From Wyeomyia smithii (lineage: Eukaryota > Arthropoda > Insecta > Diptera > Culicidae), in the NCBI RefSeq assembly GCF_029784165.1, contig NC_073696.1, forward strand, positions 2,294,001 through 2,358,000: a DNA stretch of 64,000 bases. Reading direction: 5' to 3'. A model generated the notes under the pieces. It ran no database searches and was not told where the DNA came from. It saw only the letters and a program-made list of their open reading frames with translations. Both the position numbers and the translations under genes were made by a program. Position 1 is the first letter of the stretch, and every line of letters starts with the position of its first letter. Below, piece after piece: positions 1-11,950 of this stretch.

Positions 1-1368
1 AAGGATACAATTGCTGCAAGGAGGGGCCATTGAGCAGTCAACTGCTTCAAAAATGATCTAACTGTTGGGAGAAATGCTGTAAGAAAAATTTTAATTGGAT
101 CGGGTACATTGAAATTTTCAAAAATCCAGTCCACAATGTCAGAAAATTTCACTAATCCAGAGTTTGTTTCATCAACTGAGAGTGCAAAAGGAACAACTGG
201 GGCTTTAGATGTTCCTGGCAGTGCTGGGAACTCCTTCTGGGACTTTGAATTTGCAAGCAGGAGGAGTTTGCTTCGGTTTTTCCGCAGCACTGTTTGGTTT
301 GTTCGTACTCTTCATTACACTTTGGGAAATCTTAGGACTTTCACGGGAAAGTTTAGGAGAAGAAACATTTTTCCTCTTCCTAGACTCCCCAGGATTGGCA
401 TAAGTAGTTCCCGCTGGTGAATCGTCAGAATCGGTTTCATCAGAGGACAACAGATCAAAGGGGTTCGATGTTATGGTAGAAGTGGTCACGGTCTTCTTCA
501 GCATCTCAGCGTAGGATCGCTTTGAACGCTCCTTAAGTGACCGCTTGATTTTATCTCTGCGCTGCATGTACACCGGGCATGTGGAGAGCTCATGCTGATT
601 TTCCCCGCAGTGAATACATTTTTCAGCATTTACACTGCAAGAATCGTCCGCATGAGTTTCTCCACACTTGCTACATCGTGCCTTATTGCAGCAGTGGCCT
701 GTGGCTGTGTGGCCTAGCTGCTTGCAATTGGTGCAATTCATAACACGGAGTACATACAATCGCACAGGCAGACGAACCCGATCGATCGAGACGTGGCTAG
801 GGAGAGCAGATCCGGCAAACGTAGCACGAAACGAGTCTGACGGAGTGTACACTTTTGTGCTGTTGACAAGAGACACAGACCGCAATTGCTTGCAATCTAT
901 GATCTTTACTTTTTCGTCGTGATACAAAGTATTTTTGAAGCAGCCAAAACCGCTTGCCAAGATACACTCGACCGACAGACTCGAATCGGTTATGACACCG
1001 TCGATCTCCACGTCTCGTGCGGGTATATAAACGCGATACTCGCGTGTGAAAAGCTCGGAGCGAGCAATAGCGTTGGCCTGTTCCAGGTCGCTGACCACGA
1101 CACGGAGCTTGTTGGGTCTGACCTTGGAGATTTCGGTCACGGCCTTGTACCCCTCCGTCAGGTCTTTCGAAATCTGCAGGATGTTTAACGGTTTCGATTT
1201 CGGTCCTGCTTTTGGCCGAAAGAAAACAGTAAAGCTGCCCTGAGATCCGTCCGGGTAAAGCCTGGGGCGAGGGGGGACTGGAGAATTAACAGAGGACGGG
1301 TTGGCAGGAGGGACAGGGTCGGAGGGGTTCGGGGATGGTGGCACGGGAGGCGAGGGATCTACATCCAT
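1..1368 (-). pseudogene. ORF1 (gag-like, CCHC zinc knuckles) of a non-LTR retrotransposon, frameshifted near its 3' end
   Basis: An open frame of 387 codons runs from the ATG at 1368 to a stop at 205. It begins with a proline/serine-rich N-terminus. Around residues 210-275 it has a run of CCHC zinc knuckles (C-T-N-C-K-Q-L-G-H, then C-S-K-C-G-E-T-H, then C-I-H-C-G-E-N-Q-H), followed by a basic stretch. This is the layout of nucleic-acid-binding ORF1 proteins of I/Jockey-type non-LTR elements. The stop at 205 is probably not native. In the neighbouring minus frame, translation from about position 260 down to position 1 is open and protein-like, with a hydrophobic tail ending at the window edge. 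This indicates a one-base frameshift. ORF2 (endonuclease and reverse transcriptase) would lie left of position 1. The clade is not certain. Confidence 0.85.
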
Positions 1369-1800
1369 CGCGCTAAATCTAGCGCACTAGCGCCGACAGA
1401 ACACGTACCTCTTTACTTCTCCTTTCAGCAGGGTTGGTTGTCCGAACGGTCGAAGCTGCAGCCGTTACAGCCAGCAGCACCAATACAGCAGCTCCAAACA
1501 GCCACCAGTGTGATCACTCAGCACAGCGACACAACTCGCTGTCAACTGTTGGCTTATTCTTTTTCCTCCTTTGTGTTGAGATTCTCGTCCACTGCTGTAG
1601 CACAAACCACTTAGCAGCCAAATCGGCTTACGCACCAGCAAACAGCCACGATGCGAAACAGTTGCACAAAGGCGGGCGACCTTGAACCTTCACTCGACCA
1701 GGCAAACAATGCCAACACTTGCTCGCGCGTCTTTTGTTTTATATTCTATCGGAGCGATCACCAAACACGTCCTATACTGATGCGTGTTCGGCACAGAATG
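1369..1800 (-). other. probable 5' UTR of the ORF1-bearing retrotransposon
   Basis: This GC-richer stretch lies directly upstream of the ORF1 ATG at 1368 and contains no credible reading frame. In the minus orientation it is rich in CTG/GCTG trinucleotides. That contrasts with the AT-rich sequence beyond about 1860 and fits a retrotransposon leader. The exact 5' end and any target-site duplication were not found, so the right boundary is an estimate. It could instead be unrelated flanking DNA. Confidence 0.45.
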
Positions 1801-1864
1801 ATAATTGTGGGTTGTTTCACGGAAACTGGAAGTCATAGAGTAGGCAATTTAGGTATGTGATTTT

Positions 1865-1975
1865 TTCGAGGATGGTAATAATGGACACGGATGTGATATA
1901 GACTTAGAAAAAAATTTCCTCGTCCAGACGGGACACGAACCCGCGTGTTTTGGCCCGTCGACTAAAATGTAATTA
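1865..1975 (-). repeat. tRNA T-arm-like dispersed repeat, copy 1 (partial)
   Basis: On the minus strand this contains a T-arm/B-box-like core (GGGTTCGTGTCCCGTC) followed by an A/T-rich tract and a segment matching ATAGACTTRGAAAAAAAT. The same arrangement occurs at 13560-13760 and 46140-46440. The A box, anticodon arm and acceptor stem of a real tRNA are missing, so this is a dispersed repeat and not a tRNA gene. The 46 kb copy shows that the family is a foldback element. Confidence 0.55.
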
Positions 1976-2689
1976 TTTCATGAAGTAACTGGAAGTCGTC
2001 ATCGTCATTTTAATAAAAGATCTAATGTTCACTGGCCTTTTATCCTAGCATCGAAACTATTCATATTGGGTGGCTTTCTTGGCTTTTGTCGCTCTTTTTT
2101 AGACACCGAAAGGTGCCATATCTGATTGCAGCGTACCTAAAGTCAATTTCCGGCCTTTGGGTATCTTGCATACTTGTCCGGCAAAGGCTGTTTTTGATTT
2201 TTGGTTTTTGAGTTTCATTCCGATGCTGCGGAAACCCACTTTAGTTGATATTGGGTCATCTGAGGTCGTTCACCAGAAACCGGAAGTTTATTTTTTTCGT
2301 GCTGGGTATTTTGTCAATTTAACCATTTTTTGATATTTTGTGACATAATTTAATCATGCTAAGTAAGGATAACTTATCGGCATTGGTAGCTGACCGATAG
2401 TATAAGTCTAGTGCGGTATTACACTTGGTATGAAGCGTACAGTTGTACTGGAATTTGTTCTCCAGATTTCAGGCGGTTCTTGTGATCCGTGAAGCATTTT
2501 TTTCTGCTTATAACTGTATGCATTGATGTAGTGAAAGCTTGAAGAGTAGAGCTTCCGATGCCTTGGTAGGTGTACTTCTCATTGCATCCGTTATTGAGAG
2601 AGTGGCTAGCCGTTGGAGCTTCGCCAATTTCTCTTGAGCACCTTTCTTCTTTGTTTTTGACCACCAGACCAGACCACTTATATCAACAA
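1976..2689. repeat. degenerate copies of the ~150-bp 'CCGGAAGT' unit; otherwise nothing recognised
   Basis: Between about 2040 and 2300 there are worn versions of the unit seen at 12 kb and 16.7-17.9 kb: an ATATTGGGTGG-like start, then a CCGGAAGT-type motif and a cytosine-poor linker. The divergence is high. No gene or RNA is visible in the remainder. Confidence 0.4.
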
Positions 2690-2970
2690 GCTGATAAAAT
2701 ATGACAGGCTGCAGTGGGGTGGCCACGTGGTACGAATGTCGGAGGAGCAACCATCGAAGACAATACTCAGCAGAGAACTCGACAGAGTTAGGCAACTCTA
2801 TGGTAGACACTGTACTCGTTGAATGTATAGCGTGAAGGAGGACGCTCGATCAGCAGGTGTCAGAGGCGATTGGAGGAGACTAGTTCAAGATCGAGTGATG
2901 TGGAGACGTATTCTGGATTCGGCAGTGGGTTGTTCTCCACCTAGTAAAGTAAGAATGTCAGAAAGATAAC
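2690..2970 (+). pseudogene. C-terminal tail of a non-LTR retrotransposon ORF2 (relic)
   Basis: The plus strand reads a segment of the form R-L-Q-W-G-G-H-V-V-R-M-S, then an L-S-R-E-L-type linker. After one in-frame stop it continues V-K-E-D-A-R-S-A-G-V and D-W-R-R-L-V-Q-D-R. The order (RLxWxGHVxRM, then a WRR-L-xQDR motif) is the hallmark of the extreme C-terminus of several non-LTR reverse transcriptase polyproteins. No reverse transcriptase core lies upstream, so this is a short 5'-truncated insertion, as target-primed reverse transcription often leaves. The clade is not determinable from the tail alone. Confidence 0.6.
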
Positions 2971-5900
2971 AATCTTTTTCGCATTTCAAACTGCCTCCAA
3001 TGCATTTTTCTATTTAATTTCGTTTTTCAACACTAGATGTTTTCAATGTTGTTTTTATTCTTTTTTTCTATGAATTCCAAAATCTACACCCGTGCATACG
3101 GCTATGGTTTGTACCAGTCGAATCAATTTCTAAGCGAGGGTTTGATCGTTCATAACTTATCGCTATTCCCACTAAAGTTAGAGAATACCTAACAAGCTTG
3201 TGAAATGGTTTAACTAAACTTAATTTTATTTCTACAAAGGCTTCCACAGGCTCATTAGTGAATACCATGCACAAGCTATTCATTTCGTGATTATTTGTTG
3301 AACCAAATGCAGCTGAACTAAATTTCACACGTGTGTAGTGCTCTTTTATCAGCCAACAGTTGACCTCATTAGCACCAAGTGGGGTGGAGAAAACTTGACA
3401 TGCTCACTAGCAAACGCACAAAAACTTGTCTTTTTTGTTATTTTTTGAGAAGAGAAAGTGGGTCACATTTTCTCCGCTATCATCATCGTCATCATCATTA
3501 TCATCTACACCAAGATAATGCTTCCTTCGGGGGGAGAAGAAAAGGAAAACTTAATCAGAGCTCAGCTCCGCTCGAAAGCGGTTGAGCCAATTGGCATCAC
3601 TCGTAGGTTAAGAGGCGTCACGGCAGTTAGGCATTGAATAATTCTGGGCGGATAATATGCGCTGTAAATAGCCGTTGAAACTTTCATGTGCATGCTGAAC
3701 TTCTCAGCAACGACCAGCTCGAGCACGTGGGAAACATCTGCGACAGATGGCGCCAGGTAACACCTACTTCGAACGAAAAATCCGTCGCCGTAGAAGGTTG
3801 TGCTGAATTAAAAAGTTTTTACCTCTTCGCAGGAAATTCTACGATCTGTTCGCGTGGGTACGTGCACGTATACGTACGGTTGGCAAAACGCAAATTTTTT
3901 AAATCATATTTCTGCCACCACCCTCGAGTGCTGGAGCATCAGGTTAATTTGAATTTCATGCCTGTGTGCTTGTCTCTCACACTTGCATTCGAAATGGTTT
4001 TGCTGGATCGTGGCTGTCGTGCACCCGTGTTAAGCAGATACGGATATTCGAGAAAACTAATTGAAAAATGAAATATTCAGTAGGATTAACTGAACAGAAG
4101 AGACGTCGTTTGGCTATACTGTGAAGGGTTTTTGAACAAAGTGGTTTATATTGTTTGCGAGCCTTTTTCTTCATGTTAAGATGGAATAAATCATCATAAA
4201 CAAAACAGTAATTGCGCTTTACGATTTGTTGTTTTATTCAATTTATCCTAGGTTCTCTATTTTAAATTCCAAGTATCGTATGTGAATGTTGATATAATGA
4301 TTACAAAAAACTTCAAACGATTATCAAATAATATTACCGATATCTGTAACTGCAATACAATCGATTGCTGTAGAGCGAAACATAATGGCGAAAATTCGAT
4401 AGTGCAAAATTGCAATCGAAAACGAAATCATCGCCTAACGGGGCTTAACGCGCGCCATTCAACGAATCCTTAACCGCACAATTACTGAATGTGACCTGGC
4501 AATCGGAACGCTGTGCTGTGGAAAATTGAATTACAGACATACTCACACACGTGCTTTTCCGCCAAAACTTCGCTCACCACAAAAGCACCATTGACGAAGT
4601 GTACCCTGCGGTGCGCGATACGCGATGCAACCCGACGCTTGGTAAAATCACATAAATTTAACAACATATTGACAAACATTATCGCAAATAAGCGCCTGTA
4701 CGCCGTGGGTGGTGGCAATTTCACTGCCAGTCGAAAATTTAGAGCGACGAGATGCGATGCGATGCGATGCTCCATCGATAGTGCATCTCGGTGTCACTTT
4801 ACCAGCGAGTGCATTTTCCAGCGACCGACAACGGCGAATAACGTGTGCTGTTTGCTACAGTGGCGATAAAACCGATTTCACTTCTCGGCAGGCGTCCTTC
4901 GTTCATTCTTCCACCCCTCCCCCCTGAATTTAGGTCATTCCGACAATTTCCCAATGATCAACTTGTCCATTCTTATCGTGCTTTCAGCAACCGCACGGAG
5001 TACCATTCCACGTGCACCCACAGACACACATCCACACTTTCTTGCTATGTGGGATGCACATTTTATCCACCCATCGAATCCACTTGAGCTTTGACTGTGT
5101 TTTCCCCCGCCCACCCCAGTTTACCGGTCGGTTGGCTCACTGCACCAGCAAGGCAAGTGAGCAACGGTAATACGGCTCATACGCACTGGTCTGCCTCTGT
5201 GTTTTGTGCAGGTGACTGAACAAGTTCACACTGATATTTACTGCAAGTGCGAGAAATGTGTTCCTAATCGAATAAGGATGCTTAGGCCGGTGAAATTTAA
5301 TTTGCTCTGATCAACTTTCTGTAAGAGGTAGAGGATTAGTCCTATATCAGACTGGGTGGGACAGACTGCAGTGCTAAAGGTAAGTCCGATGGTTTTAATC
5401 TCGAGTTTATGGGACGCTATACCGAATATCATTAGTCTGTCTGCCATTGTGTGAAGGTACCGGTCATAGATTAGAATCGTCTGTCATGATGACAAGACTC
5501 GTATTTTGTCGGCTGTACGTGTCTTTTGAGAGTTCAAACAATTCACAGAATTATTGAATCTCATCCTACTTTGCACTAGAGTTAAACAGTTGGTACTATC
5601 AACTGGAAAACAATACCTAATCAAACTGTCGTACAACTGTAACAGACGAAAGCACATTCAAAAGGGCATTTTTCATCCTTACGAGTCTGAGACCTACAAC
5701 ACTTCACACCAATAAAATTGAAGTAATACCTGGGCTGCACTGCATTGACAGTGTTTTTTTTTTCTTCTTCGGAGTCCCTAACGGTATTATGGAGCTAACA
5801 CGATTTGTCATGCAGAGCTGCTTTCCCACTGGCAATTTTTTTTTCGCTGTGAGAAGAAAAAAACGTACTAATGGAAGACACAGCTGTGACCTATCTGTGT

Positions 5901-6211
5901 GCAGCTGAACCCCCTGAGGGCACTGTGCTACTTGTACAGTGACTGCACTGGCCGGACCCGGCCAGTAGATATTTGTGTACGTACTTACAGGTACACACAG
6001 CGCAGTTTGATAAATGGGAGTTTTTATTTCTCGAATTCATGCTTGTGACGTTGTGCCATTGGTGTAGTACGGAAAATAACTTTCGTTTCGATTTGTCCTG
6101 CAATGGCACGTACGGGCTAGAAGTAGGACACCGTTACGTTGTCCGGTCACTTCTGAGCTAATTCATGAGATAATGGAAAAAAATTGCACCGACCACGCGC
6201 CGACCGGAACC
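2971..6211. other. non-coding stretch without recognised genes
   Basis: Short open frames of up to 127 codons exist on both strands, but none shows a domain, compositional bias or splice context that would support it. Minor features are an ATC-rich run near 3480-3510, a GATGC run near 4750-4772, a more GC-rich island at about 4500-5150, and a T-tract near 5755. The GC-richer island could be regulatory or a worn TE leader; nothing in the sequence decides this. Confidence 0.4.
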
Positions 6212-6222
6212 AACCTAATGTT
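6212..6222. repeat. left target-site duplication of the Juan-type element
   Basis: The 11-mer AACCTAATGTT occurs here immediately before the poly-T (the element's poly-A tail read on the plus strand) and again at 10588-10598 just outside the element's 5' end. A perfect 11-bp duplication flanking a poly-A-tailed unit is the expected mark of target-primed insertion. The last two T bases overlap the tail. Confidence 0.85.
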
Positions 6223-6472
6223 TTTTTTTTTTTAATTTTTTTTTTTTTTTTAAGGGGTGATTTGTTAGAAGCTTAAGTATTTATGATAAATATTAGTAAA
6301 TAATGAGTATGTGTGTCCAATCACAAATAGTGACTTCTCAACACTGTTAGAAATTTGTAATTTTAATTGCTAGGATTTGTTTGCTTTCGCAATAAGGACT
6401 TATCATTCGTAGGGATTTAAACCTACTTGTCGGAAGAGGGGAAGTAAACTTACAACTAACTTAAATGCTAAC

Positions 6473-9097
6473 TTATTGGCTATAAAGAGAGCTTATCGTA
6501 GCAATTGAGGATTGCAACGATTTTTGTCGAAAATTGTTAATAATTTTATTTGACATAGCTTCTAATTGTTCAACACCAGTAAGTCTATGTAATTCGAGTG
6601 TACCAAACCAAGGAGGACGCTTCAAAATCATTTTCAGAATTTTATTCTGAATCCTTTGGAGCGTTTTCTTCCTTGTTGAACAGCAACTTGACCAGATCGG
6701 TACAGCATAAAGCATTGCTGGTCTAAAAATTTGTTTGTAAATCAAAAGTTTGTTCTTTAAACAAAGTTTAGAATTCCTGTTAATGAGAGGATATAAACAT
6801 CTCGTATATTTGATGCACTTGGCTTGTATACTCTCAATGTGCTCTTTGAAAATAAGTTTTTTATCATAAATTAGTCCCAAGTACTTAACCTTGTCGGACC
6901 AACTTAAAATAACCCCATTCATCTTGACAACGTGATTATTGTTTGGCATGAGGAAAGAAGCCCTAGGCTTATGCGGAAAAATTATCATTTGAGTTTTAGA
7001 AGCATTGGGAGAGATTTTCCACTTTTGCAAGTAGCAAGAAAAAATATCTAAACTTTTCTGCAATCGACTGCATATGACACGAAGACTTTTTCCTTTTACG
7101 GAAATGCTTGTGTCATCGCAGAACAATGACTTTGTGCATCCTGGAGGCAAATCAGGAAGATCTGAAGTGAATATGTTGTACAGGACTGGACCCAAGACTG
7201 AACCTTGAGGTACACCTGCTCTGACAGGAAATCTATCAGATTTTGAATACTGATAGACAACCTGCAGAGTTCGATCAGTAAGATAATTTTTTAAAATTTT
7301 GATTAGGAAAATTGGAAAATTAAAAGTTTGCAATTTCGCACTCAAACCTTCATGCCAAACACTGTCGAATGCTTTTTCTATGTCTAAAAGAGCAGCTCCA
7401 GTGGAATAACCTTCAGATTTGTTAGCTCGTATCATATTAGTAACTCTGAGCAATTGATGAGTTGTGGAATGCCCATGGCGAAATCCAAACTGTTCATTTG
7501 CAAAAATTGAATTTTCGTTGATGTGTGACATCATTCTGTTAAGAATAATTCTCTCAAACAGTTTACTTATTGAGGTCGATAACTTGAAACTTCAGCTGGG
7601 TTCTTATCCGGTTTTAAAATGGGAGTAATTTTTGCATTTTTCCATAATTTGGGAAAATATGCAATTTTGAAGCAGCAATTGAAAATTTTCACTAAAAATT
7701 CCATTGTGCTCTCAGGGAGATGTTTGATTAGTATATTAAAGATTCCATCGTCACCAGGTGCTTTCATATTTTTAAATTTTTTAATAATTGATTTAATCTC
7801 ATTCAAGTTAGTTTCAATTATTTCTGCATGTAAAAAATTTTGGGAAGAAATTAAATCAAATTGACGTGTGACTCACAAAATTCAAATTTGAGTTATGAAC
7901 ACTCTCAAACTGCTGAGCAAGTCTTTGAGCCTTTTGTTCATTGGATACAAGAAAACGTTCACCATCTTTTAAAACTGGAATAGGCTTTGAAGGTTTCTTA
8001 AGAATCTTCGACAGCTTCCAAAATGGTTTCAATTTTTCAACTTTAGTCTCAAAATTTTGATTTCTCAGAAGAGTAAATCTATGTTTAATTTCTTTCTGTA
8101 AATCTTTATAAATAGTTTTAAAAACAGGGTCACGAGAACGTTGATATTGACGTCTGCGGACATTTTTCAAACGAATTAGAAGTTGAAGATTTTCGTCAAT
8201 TATTGATGAATCAAATTTCACTTGAGCCTTTGGAACAGAATAATTCCTGGCATCAACAATTGCACATTTTAATGCTTCCAAAGCGGAATCAATATTCACT
8301 TCGTTTTGCAAATCAACCTCATTATTGAAATTTCTCTCAATATGAGTTTTGTATTGTATTTTGTATTTCCCAATTAGCCTTGTTATAATTAAAAACAGAG
8401 CTCATAGGGTTTAAAACTGATTCATGTGATAAAGAAAAAGTTTTTGGAAGATGGTCAGAATCAAAGCCAGCATGTGTGATCAAATCACTACATACATGAC
8501 TTTGATCTGTCAGCACCAAATCAATTGTTGAAGGGTTTCTTACAAAAGAAAAGCATGTAGGACTATTCGGAGACAAAATAGAATAGTATCCTGAAGAACA
8601 ATCATTGAATAAAATTTTGCCATTGGAATTACTTTGAGAATTATTCCATGAACGATGTTAGCGTTAAAATCGCCGATTATGAAAAATTTCGAACGATTTC
8701 TGGTGAGTTTTTGTAAATCACCTTTAAAATAATTTTTGAGCTCGCGTGTGCATTGAAATGGTAAGTATGCTGCGGCAATAAATAAAATTCCAAGTTCAGT
8801 TTGGACTTCAATTCCCAAAGTTTCAATAACTTTCGTCTCAAGATGGGGAAGAGCACGATGTTTGATTCGGCGATGAATAACAATTGCAACTCCACCGCCG
8901 GAACCCTGAATCCTATCATATCTATGAACCACGTAATTGGGATCATATTTTAATTTAATGTTAGGTTTCAAAAATGTTTCAGTAATAATTGCAATATGCA
9001 CATTATTTACTGTTAAAAAATTGAAAAGCTCATTCTCATTGGCCTTCAATGAGCGAGCATTCCAATTTAATATTTTAATTGTCTTATTTAAAATCAT
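6473..9097 (-). pseudogene. ORF2 of the Juan-type element: AP endonuclease plus reverse transcriptase, multiply frameshifted
   Basis: Starting at the ATG at 9097, the APE endonuclease shows N-W-N-A-R-S-L near residue 11, an I-T-E-T-F motif, a glycine-rich G-S-G-G-G-V-A turn and I-I-G-D-F-N-A near residue 145. The frame then shifts several times (segments 9097-8540, 8576-8337, 8311-7856, 7806-7567, 7534-6473). The reverse transcriptase carries K-A-P-G-D-D-G, then A-L-L-D-I-E-K-A-F-D, G-V-P-Q-G-S-V-L-G-P and the catalytic loop F-C-D-D at about 7123-7112. Most relatives have F/Y-A-D-D there. The protein would nick target DNA and copy its own RNA; this copy cannot, because at least four frame changes break it. 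Confidence 0.88.
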
Positions 9098-9208
9098 TGC
9101 TAAATTTTAATAGTAAAATTTGTGCCTATTTGAATGGCTTCAAACATTGATTTTGCCTGCAACATGGCGTTCATAAGATCGAACATTGCCTGTTGCAAAA
9201 AAGAAAGT

Positions 9209-10428
9209 TTACCTGTTTATAGGCCCCAGGCAGTTGACATTAGAAAAAATATTTTCGGCAGCAATATTAGCTGGAGTAATAGGTGTACAATTATTTTCTA
9301 GCGTGTTTTGCTTACCCATATTAACGGTCATTTTCGAACTACCAGCACTAGGTGGTATAATGTTCGAACTACCTGTAACCTGTGCATAAGTTAAACGGGT
9401 ATGCAAAGGAGTAGGTAAACTATGCGTCACTGGAACGCTTGGAGAATTTTGTTTTGAAGTTGGTTTTAATTGAGAAATTGAATTTTGTTTACCTTGCCTT
9501 GCCCTAACAATTGCTAAACGGACTGGGCATTGATAAAAATTTGACATATGGTTGCCGTTACAATTCGCACAGCGAAAATTTTTACTCTCTTTCACAGGAC
9601 ATGTGTCCTTTTTGTGAGAAGAGTCTCCACAATTAAGACATTTTTGGTCCATGTTACAGAATTTGGAACCATGGCCATAACGTTGGCAAGTACGGCATTG
9701 GGTGATATGCTTTTCACCTCCGCCATACTTCCTATAAATTTCCCACTTTACACGCACATTATACAAAGCATGTGCTTTTTCAAAAAAATTTAAGTTGTTA
9801 ACCTCATTGCGGTTAAAATGAATTAAATAATTAACAAGGGAAATTCCAGTTCTCTGACTGTTTTCGCCTCGTGATTTTTGTTTCATTAGAATTACTTGGG
9901 TAGGGGCTATGCCAAGTAATTCGGTTGAAGTAAGTTTGATCTCATCAACGGTTTGATCGTTGGTGAGACCTTGCAATACGACCTTGAACGGCTTGGCGTT
10001 CTTGGTGTCATATGTAAAAAATTTGTACATCTTGTCAGTTAAATACTAAACAAGACGATCACGACCCTTTACTGAGTCGGCTAATAAGCGGCATTCACCT
10101 CTACGGCCAATTTGATAGGTAACTTTAACGTCAGAAACAAACGTTGAAAGTTCCTTTTTGAATATATTAAATTCAGAAGAAATAGTTACCACAATAGGTG
10201 GAACTTTCTCCTTTTTTAAGATTTTATATTTTGTATAGTTTCATTATTGGTAACTTCTATTTCACCAGCTTCTTGCTCAGGCAAAATATCAAAAGGATTG
10301 TCACTACAGACACTCGAAGTGTCAGAAAGAGATGCCTCTCTTTTCCTCCCCGCAGCGATGCGAGGTTTCTTTCTCCGTCCAGCCATTTCAGGTGATACGA
10401 AAAAAGTTAAAACAAATGTTAAATTCAA
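9209..10428 (-). pseudogene. ORF1 (gag, CCHC) of the Juan-type element, with one frameshift and one stop
   Basis: The N-terminal part (10428-10216) is basic and serine-rich. The frame then changes near 10215, and the next segment carries an in-frame TAG near 10047 where a glutamine codon is expected by context. From 10030 to 9209 the frame is open for 273 codons. It holds a conserved PRE_C2HC-like region, then three zinc knuckles (C-R-T-C-Q-R-Y-G-H, C-L-N-C-G-D-S-S-H-K-K-D-T-C, C-A-N-C-N-G-N-H) at about residues 112-175 and a low-complexity tail. The family role is RNA binding and assembly of the retrotransposition particle. ORF2 begins about 110 bp downstream. Confidence 0.85.
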
Positions 10429-10587
10429 AAGTAGGTAGTCTTGAGAAAGACTGATGGGAAATAACTTTCAGGTAGTCTTTAAAAGACACACTGACAAAAC
10501 ACAAACTTTGAAGCTATAGGCAGTCAAAGACCAGTCCACAAGCAACCAAAAAAACGTCTGATCTGTAGGACAGTTCAAGACGCACTG

Positions 10588-10598
10588 AACCTAATGTT
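10588..10598. repeat. right target-site duplication of the Juan-type element
   Basis: This 11-mer, AACCTAATGTT, is identical to 6212-6222. It lies directly outside the 5' end (CAGTGCG on the minus strand) of the element. Confidence 0.85.
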
Positions 10599-11819
10599 GA
10601 TCAATGGTCAAGTATTGAGGTGAAGGAGATATCAGTTCTAATGTAAGTCATTTTGTTGGAAAGTCAGGTTGGCTATTTATATATAATTTTTTTTCCGAAA
10701 GAAGTTGAAAATCCGGTGCAATGATGTATGATGTTTAGCTCTTCCTCATATTCAAGTTTGTTTTGATGCAGATTAACTTCGAAGAACATAAAAACGTCAC
10801 ATAGGGCCAGTTCAGGTGAATAAGACTGATGGTCTAAAACTGGGAAGTTGCATAAATGATGCTTATGCCCAGACTGATTTCTTTACAATCGTGAGAGATG
10901 ATGCAAGTTTGGGTGAACTCTTAATCTTTCGAGGTTACAAAGTTCGTTTTGACGTGCGGTTGGTCATGAGTTCGAATCTTAGTAGAATCAGACCAATCTG
11001 TGTCACCGAAACTGATTGACTCCCTCCCATCCCTCTACTTGACTCCTCTCTAACGAAAAAATCCAAAAAAGTCACACGCAGTCAAATGAGTACCTTTTCA
11101 GGCAGTTATATTCTCCGATAGTTGACAGGGTCACTAACGAGGTTCGGTAAAGAAGAGCCTTCCCCAACCGACCGTGAGGACGTTGCCGGCGCCGTTATCG
11201 GTTTTATACATAGCTACTCAATTGTTCTACATTGAATATGGTAAACTAATCCCCAATTAGCCATCTTACAGTGATTCTTTGTGCAACTTCACTAGCTCAA
11301 ATCCATTACGGAGGAATAACTACGAAATGTGTGCTCAAGCTTAAGCTGAAGTTCAATCATGTGAGATGTTGCATTGAAAGAGAAAGCTACGCTACACAGG
11401 TGTCGGTGGTTCGGATTTAGCGCAGGCGTACTTCTTTTTCAGCAGCATCAATTACGTTATCTGAATGCCACATCTCTTATTCAAAATAAATAATCCCAAA
11501 AGCTTAGTGTCATGAAAAAAATAAAGAAATTTCTGTAAAACTGTTGTCATAGAACTAAAAAAATGGTTGAAAGGTTCAGTGATTGGACCTTTCATGCCTT
11601 TCATGATTATAACCTTTGCACTTCCGCTTTTCCTAGGGTACCTGTTCGAAATTGCCAAAAAAAAGTGTCGATGTATCACTGACTTTTTAAATCTATTCCT
11701 CACAAATTTAAATTTAATTCTATTATGGTACAGAATGATGACAAGGAGTCTTTGATATTTTTACCCTTATTTTTATCAACAGGAGAATGATCCTGACCTT
11801 GTTTTGAAATCTATATTGC
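10599..11819. other. no recognised feature
   Basis: This is AT-rich sequence with only short unsupported frames. A GC-richer patch near 11100-11210 and A-tracts are present, but no TE, RNA or splice structure could be assigned. Confidence 0.4.
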
Positions 11820-11946
11820 CTAATACCATCTAATATGGGGATTTTTAAAACGGGAATGATATTCAGAAGCCGAGAACAAACTTCAGACGCCTTTTTTTAA
11901 ATTCCAAAACGGCGATCTCCGGTTTGTAGAAAATAGCTTTATAAGA
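11820..11946 (+). repeat. single ~150-bp 'CCGGTTT' unit abutting an inverted copy of the same element family
   Basis: It reads AATACCATCTAATATGGG, then a linker, then a CTCCGGTTTGTAGAAAA-like end. This matches the unit orientation of the 16.8-17.9 kb array. It ends a few bases before the CTAGCTGATCC terminus of a copy in the opposite orientation at 11951. Confidence 0.55.
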
Positions 11947-11950
11947 TTAC

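Larger units (their letters stand above)
6221..10587 (-). mobile_element. full-length Juan-type (Jockey-clade) non-LTR retrotransposon, inactivated
   Basis: The element reads right to left: a 5' end at 10587 starting CAGTGCGTC, a short leader, an ORF1 gag with zinc knuckles, an ORF2 endonuclease/reverse transcriptase, a 3' UTR and a poly-A/T tail at 6221-6252. It is bracketed by an 11-bp target-site duplication, so both ends are intact and its length is about 4.37 kb. The proteins resemble the Juan family described from culicine mosquitoes; this assignment rests on memory of the family and was not searched. Multiple frameshifts and a nonsense codon show it can no longer encode its proteins. 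Confidence 0.85.

Noticed and set aside
3688..4071. 127-codon plus-strand ORF
   Set aside because: No domain, splice signals or compositional support; consistent with chance in this sequence.
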